A stretch of DNA of 35,200 nt from Dehalococcoidia bacterium (GTDB lineage: Bacteria > Chloroflexota > Dehalococcoidia > GIF9 > AB-539-J10): contig JAUWQI010000015.1 in the NCBI GenBank assembly GCA_030611085.1, forward strand, positions 1-35,200, in the 5' to 3' direction. Made by a program: the position numbers and the translations under genes. This document shows positions 34,202-35,200 of this stretch, in pieces (positions within the stretch are counted from its first letter, which is position 1; every line of letters starts with the position of its first letter). Under the pieces are notes generated by a model. The model did not search any database. It saw only the letters and a list, made by a program, of their open reading frames with translations, and had not been told where the DNA came from.

Positions 34202-34291
34202 ACCTTAAACTCTAGTTCCTAAGCTCTAAATTTAAAACCTTCATGTGTTGATTATTGGGATTTTGAATTTTTATATTGTTTATCATTTAGA
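34202..34291. repeat. AT-rich dispersed repeat in the leader of the dehydratase-type operon
   Basis: Words CCTTAAACTCTAGTTCCTAA and GCTCTAAATTTAAAAC, then TTTTGAATTTTTATATTG and TTATCATTTAG. Same family as 12145-12261. It would lie in the 5' leader of the operon mRNA. Confidence 0.55.
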
Positions 34292-34295
34292 TACT

Positions 34296-34324
34296 AGTAT
34301 AGTATGCACTTGAAGCCCTTGCAA
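34296..34324 (-). promoter_or_regulatory. Promoter of the dehydratase-type/trxB cluster
   Basis: Minus strand: TTGCAA (34319-34324), 17-base spacer, TATACT (34296-34301). The leader to the ATG at 34181 would be about 108 bases and include the AT-rich repeat. Confidence 0.55.
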
Positions 34325-34562
34325 ATAGCTATTATACTTCGTGCTTAACTCAGATTTCTAGGCTATGGCAAGGGAAAAACTTAAAGGAAGATCTCTCAAG
34401 GATTTAATAAATGTGGCTCAGCTGCTGAAAGTATTGCTGGGAGTGGCGTGTCTGGAGTGGATAAACCTTGCAAAGTCCCAGAAAAAACAGCGGTATTTCC
34501 TATTAAAGCTAAAAGATGTTTTCCCTACCGATGTTTTTTCTAGGAGAAGGTGGCTCCGACCT
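34325..34562. other. Stretch without a supported gene
   Basis: A 77-codon plus-strand frame (34365-34598) exists, but it lacks a ribosome site and any recognisable motif. I see no RNA gene. Confidence 0.45.
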
Positions 34563-34769
34563 TCAACTGTGAGCTGTGCCTGGCTTTGGCTTGTCTAACT
34601 TCAACCTGCCACAGTTCACACAAAGAAGGCCAATACGACGGAAAGTGCAAAGGTTATCGGTGTCTCGAATGTAAACGACCCTCTGGATGCCATGTGGATT
34701 GCCTTTAGGACAGTTGCGGTGTAGCTTAACTTTCATGCCACCCATTGTATACGATACTGGAAGAGCCAT
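34563..34769 (-). CDS. Small zinc-ribbon-like unknown protein
   Basis: The ATG at 34769 has GGAAGGG about 11 bases upstream and gives 68 residues. Within it, MKVKLHRNCPKGNPHGIQR and VVYIRDTDNLCTFRRIGLLC lead to CVNCGRLKLD. Four cysteines (C-P-K-G, C-T-F, LLC-V-N-C) could hold zinc. The chain looks like a real conserved small protein, but I cannot name it. A cysteine-rich frame on the opposite strand covers the same bases and seems to be its shadow. Confidence 0.5.
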   Translation of the reverse strand: MALPVSYTMGGMKVKLHRNCPKGNPHGIQRVVYIRDTDNLCTFRRIGLLCVNCGRLKLDKPKPGTAHS

Positions 34770-34897
34770 CAAGTCTCGTTCCCTTCCTGAAAAAATGTTT
34801 GCAATACCTTTTAAAAAATAAATTGAAATACCGAGTAAAAAATCTAACATTTTTTCCGTGTAACCGTGAAACCTGCCGAAGGCACGGAGTGAAGCGA

Positions 34898-35030
34898 CCT
34901 TCCACGGCAACCTTGTTGCCCACGGAAGCCGAATGAGAAGTGGCTTGGCTGTCTCTTCTGGTGGTAGGGCTTCTCATTGGGCTGGAGCTTCCACGCAAAC
35001 CCTGTTTGCCGTACTGGCTACAGCTGGATT
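34898..35030. repeat. Cluster of imperfect hairpins
   Basis: CTTCCACGGCAAC with GTTGCCCACGGAAG (about 34899-34928), AATGAGAAG with CTTCTCATT (34932-34979), and ACGCAAAC with GTTTGCCGT (34993-35013). The first and third are alike. The set lies next to the transposase remnant. Confidence 0.55.
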
Positions 35031-35067
35031 CGGCAAAGCTTGTTTCAACACTGGCTACAGCTGGATT
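35013..35067. repeat. 18-base direct repeat ACTGGCTACAGCTGGATT
   Basis: Exact copies at 35013-35030 and 35050-35067, separated by 19 bases, inside the transposase remnant frame. Confidence 0.9.
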
Positions 35068-35200
35068 TAGGCTGAGGTATATGCCTTTGAGTTCTTCTTT
35101 AACTTCCTCCGGAATCTGAGCTGATTCCATCAATCTCTGATACGGTGTCTCAGGAACATCATATTTCCTTTTTACCTTGCCACCTATTCTCTCTTTACTG

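Larger units (their letters stand above)
34726..35200 (-). pseudogene. Transposase 3' remnant (integrase-core type), cut by right edge
   Basis: The minus-strand frame is open from the right edge and reads GGKVKRKYDVPETPYQRLME, SAQIPEEVKEELKGIYLSLN, P. This is the C-terminal tail of integrase-core (IS481/IS3-like) transposases, where a KKxYDxPxTPYxRLxxS block precedes LNP. Normal homologues continue LNPAxLKR. Here, after LNPA, the frame runs through two 18-base repeats and hairpins (34898-35067) into low-complexity serine-rich sequence up to 34726. The tail was therefore replaced by other DNA. The main part of the element lies outside the window. Confidence 0.6.

Noticed and set aside
34365-34598. 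77-codon plus-strand frame MAREKLKGRSLKDLINVA...
   Set aside because: No ribosome site, no recognisable motif, and it runs into the opposite-strand gene. Kept only as an unassigned stretch.
34550-34708. Cysteine-rich plus-strand frame (NCELCLALACLTSTCHSS...)
   Set aside because: It has no start codon with a ribosome site and mirrors the better-supported minus-strand zinc-ribbon-like frame at 34563-34769.

Overview
The window reads as a bacterial chromosome segment, most likely from an uncultured or poorly described anaerobic member of the Chloroflexota, class Dehalococcoidia. That placement is inferred from the GroEL/GroES sequences, the rplI-dnaB-dnaD-dnaC-like cluster, 2-hydroxyacyl-CoA dehydratase activase-type genes, and the abundance of short intergenic hairpin repeats. 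I could not run a phylogeny. No rRNA, tRNA or CRISPR array was found.

Layout. Bases 1-6850 form a minus-strand defence island. It holds a type IIG-like restriction-modification/methyltransferase protein, a DUF3644 HEPN-type protein, a small one-membrane-segment protein, a DUF3800 protein and an overlapping MNT/HEPN pair cut by the left edge. Bases 6850-9240 are a scrapyard of truncated genes (two PemK/MazF toxin remnants, a COG2865 C-terminus, copied pieces of neighbouring genes) around an intact VapBC-type pair. Bases 9270-11245 carry a HigB toxin, a HigA-ImmA/IrrE fusion and a third conserved unknown gene, starting from a consensus promoter. Bases 11246-14132 hold small regulators and a DUF2851 protein. 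Bases 14209-16324 are a CIRCE-controlled groES-groEL operon with its terminator. Then come an M16 peptidase (minus), a repeat-rich gap, a hybrid histidine kinase plus a REC-GGDEF regulator, a LysA-like decarboxylase, holB and a RicT/PSP1 gene. Bases 25308-34181 are a minus-strand cluster: two dehydratase D-component-like proteins, a small membrane protein, an activase, trxB, rplI, dnaB, a DnaD-like protein, a double-ATPase DnaC/DnaI-like protein and an HNH nuclease. The right edge holds a small zinc-ribbon-like protein and the 3' remnant of a transposase.

How the genes work together. The replication block (helicase DnaB, DnaD-like, DnaC/DnaI-like loader, and delta' elsewhere in the window) is the housekeeping core. 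GroESL and the M16 peptidase handle protein quality. The two-component proteins probably feed cyclic-di-GMP signalling. The left third is accessory DNA for defence and toxin-antitoxin functions.

The most striking signal is a family of short dispersed repeats, built on the words GTCATT and GAGCGAAGCGAAG, that lies in frame inside at least five genes, including ribosomal protein L9. The host proteins therefore carry repeat-encoded peptides such as HSEGAK or SEPEAKNL. This resembles the palindromic-element peptides known from Rickettsia, but in an unrelated lineage.
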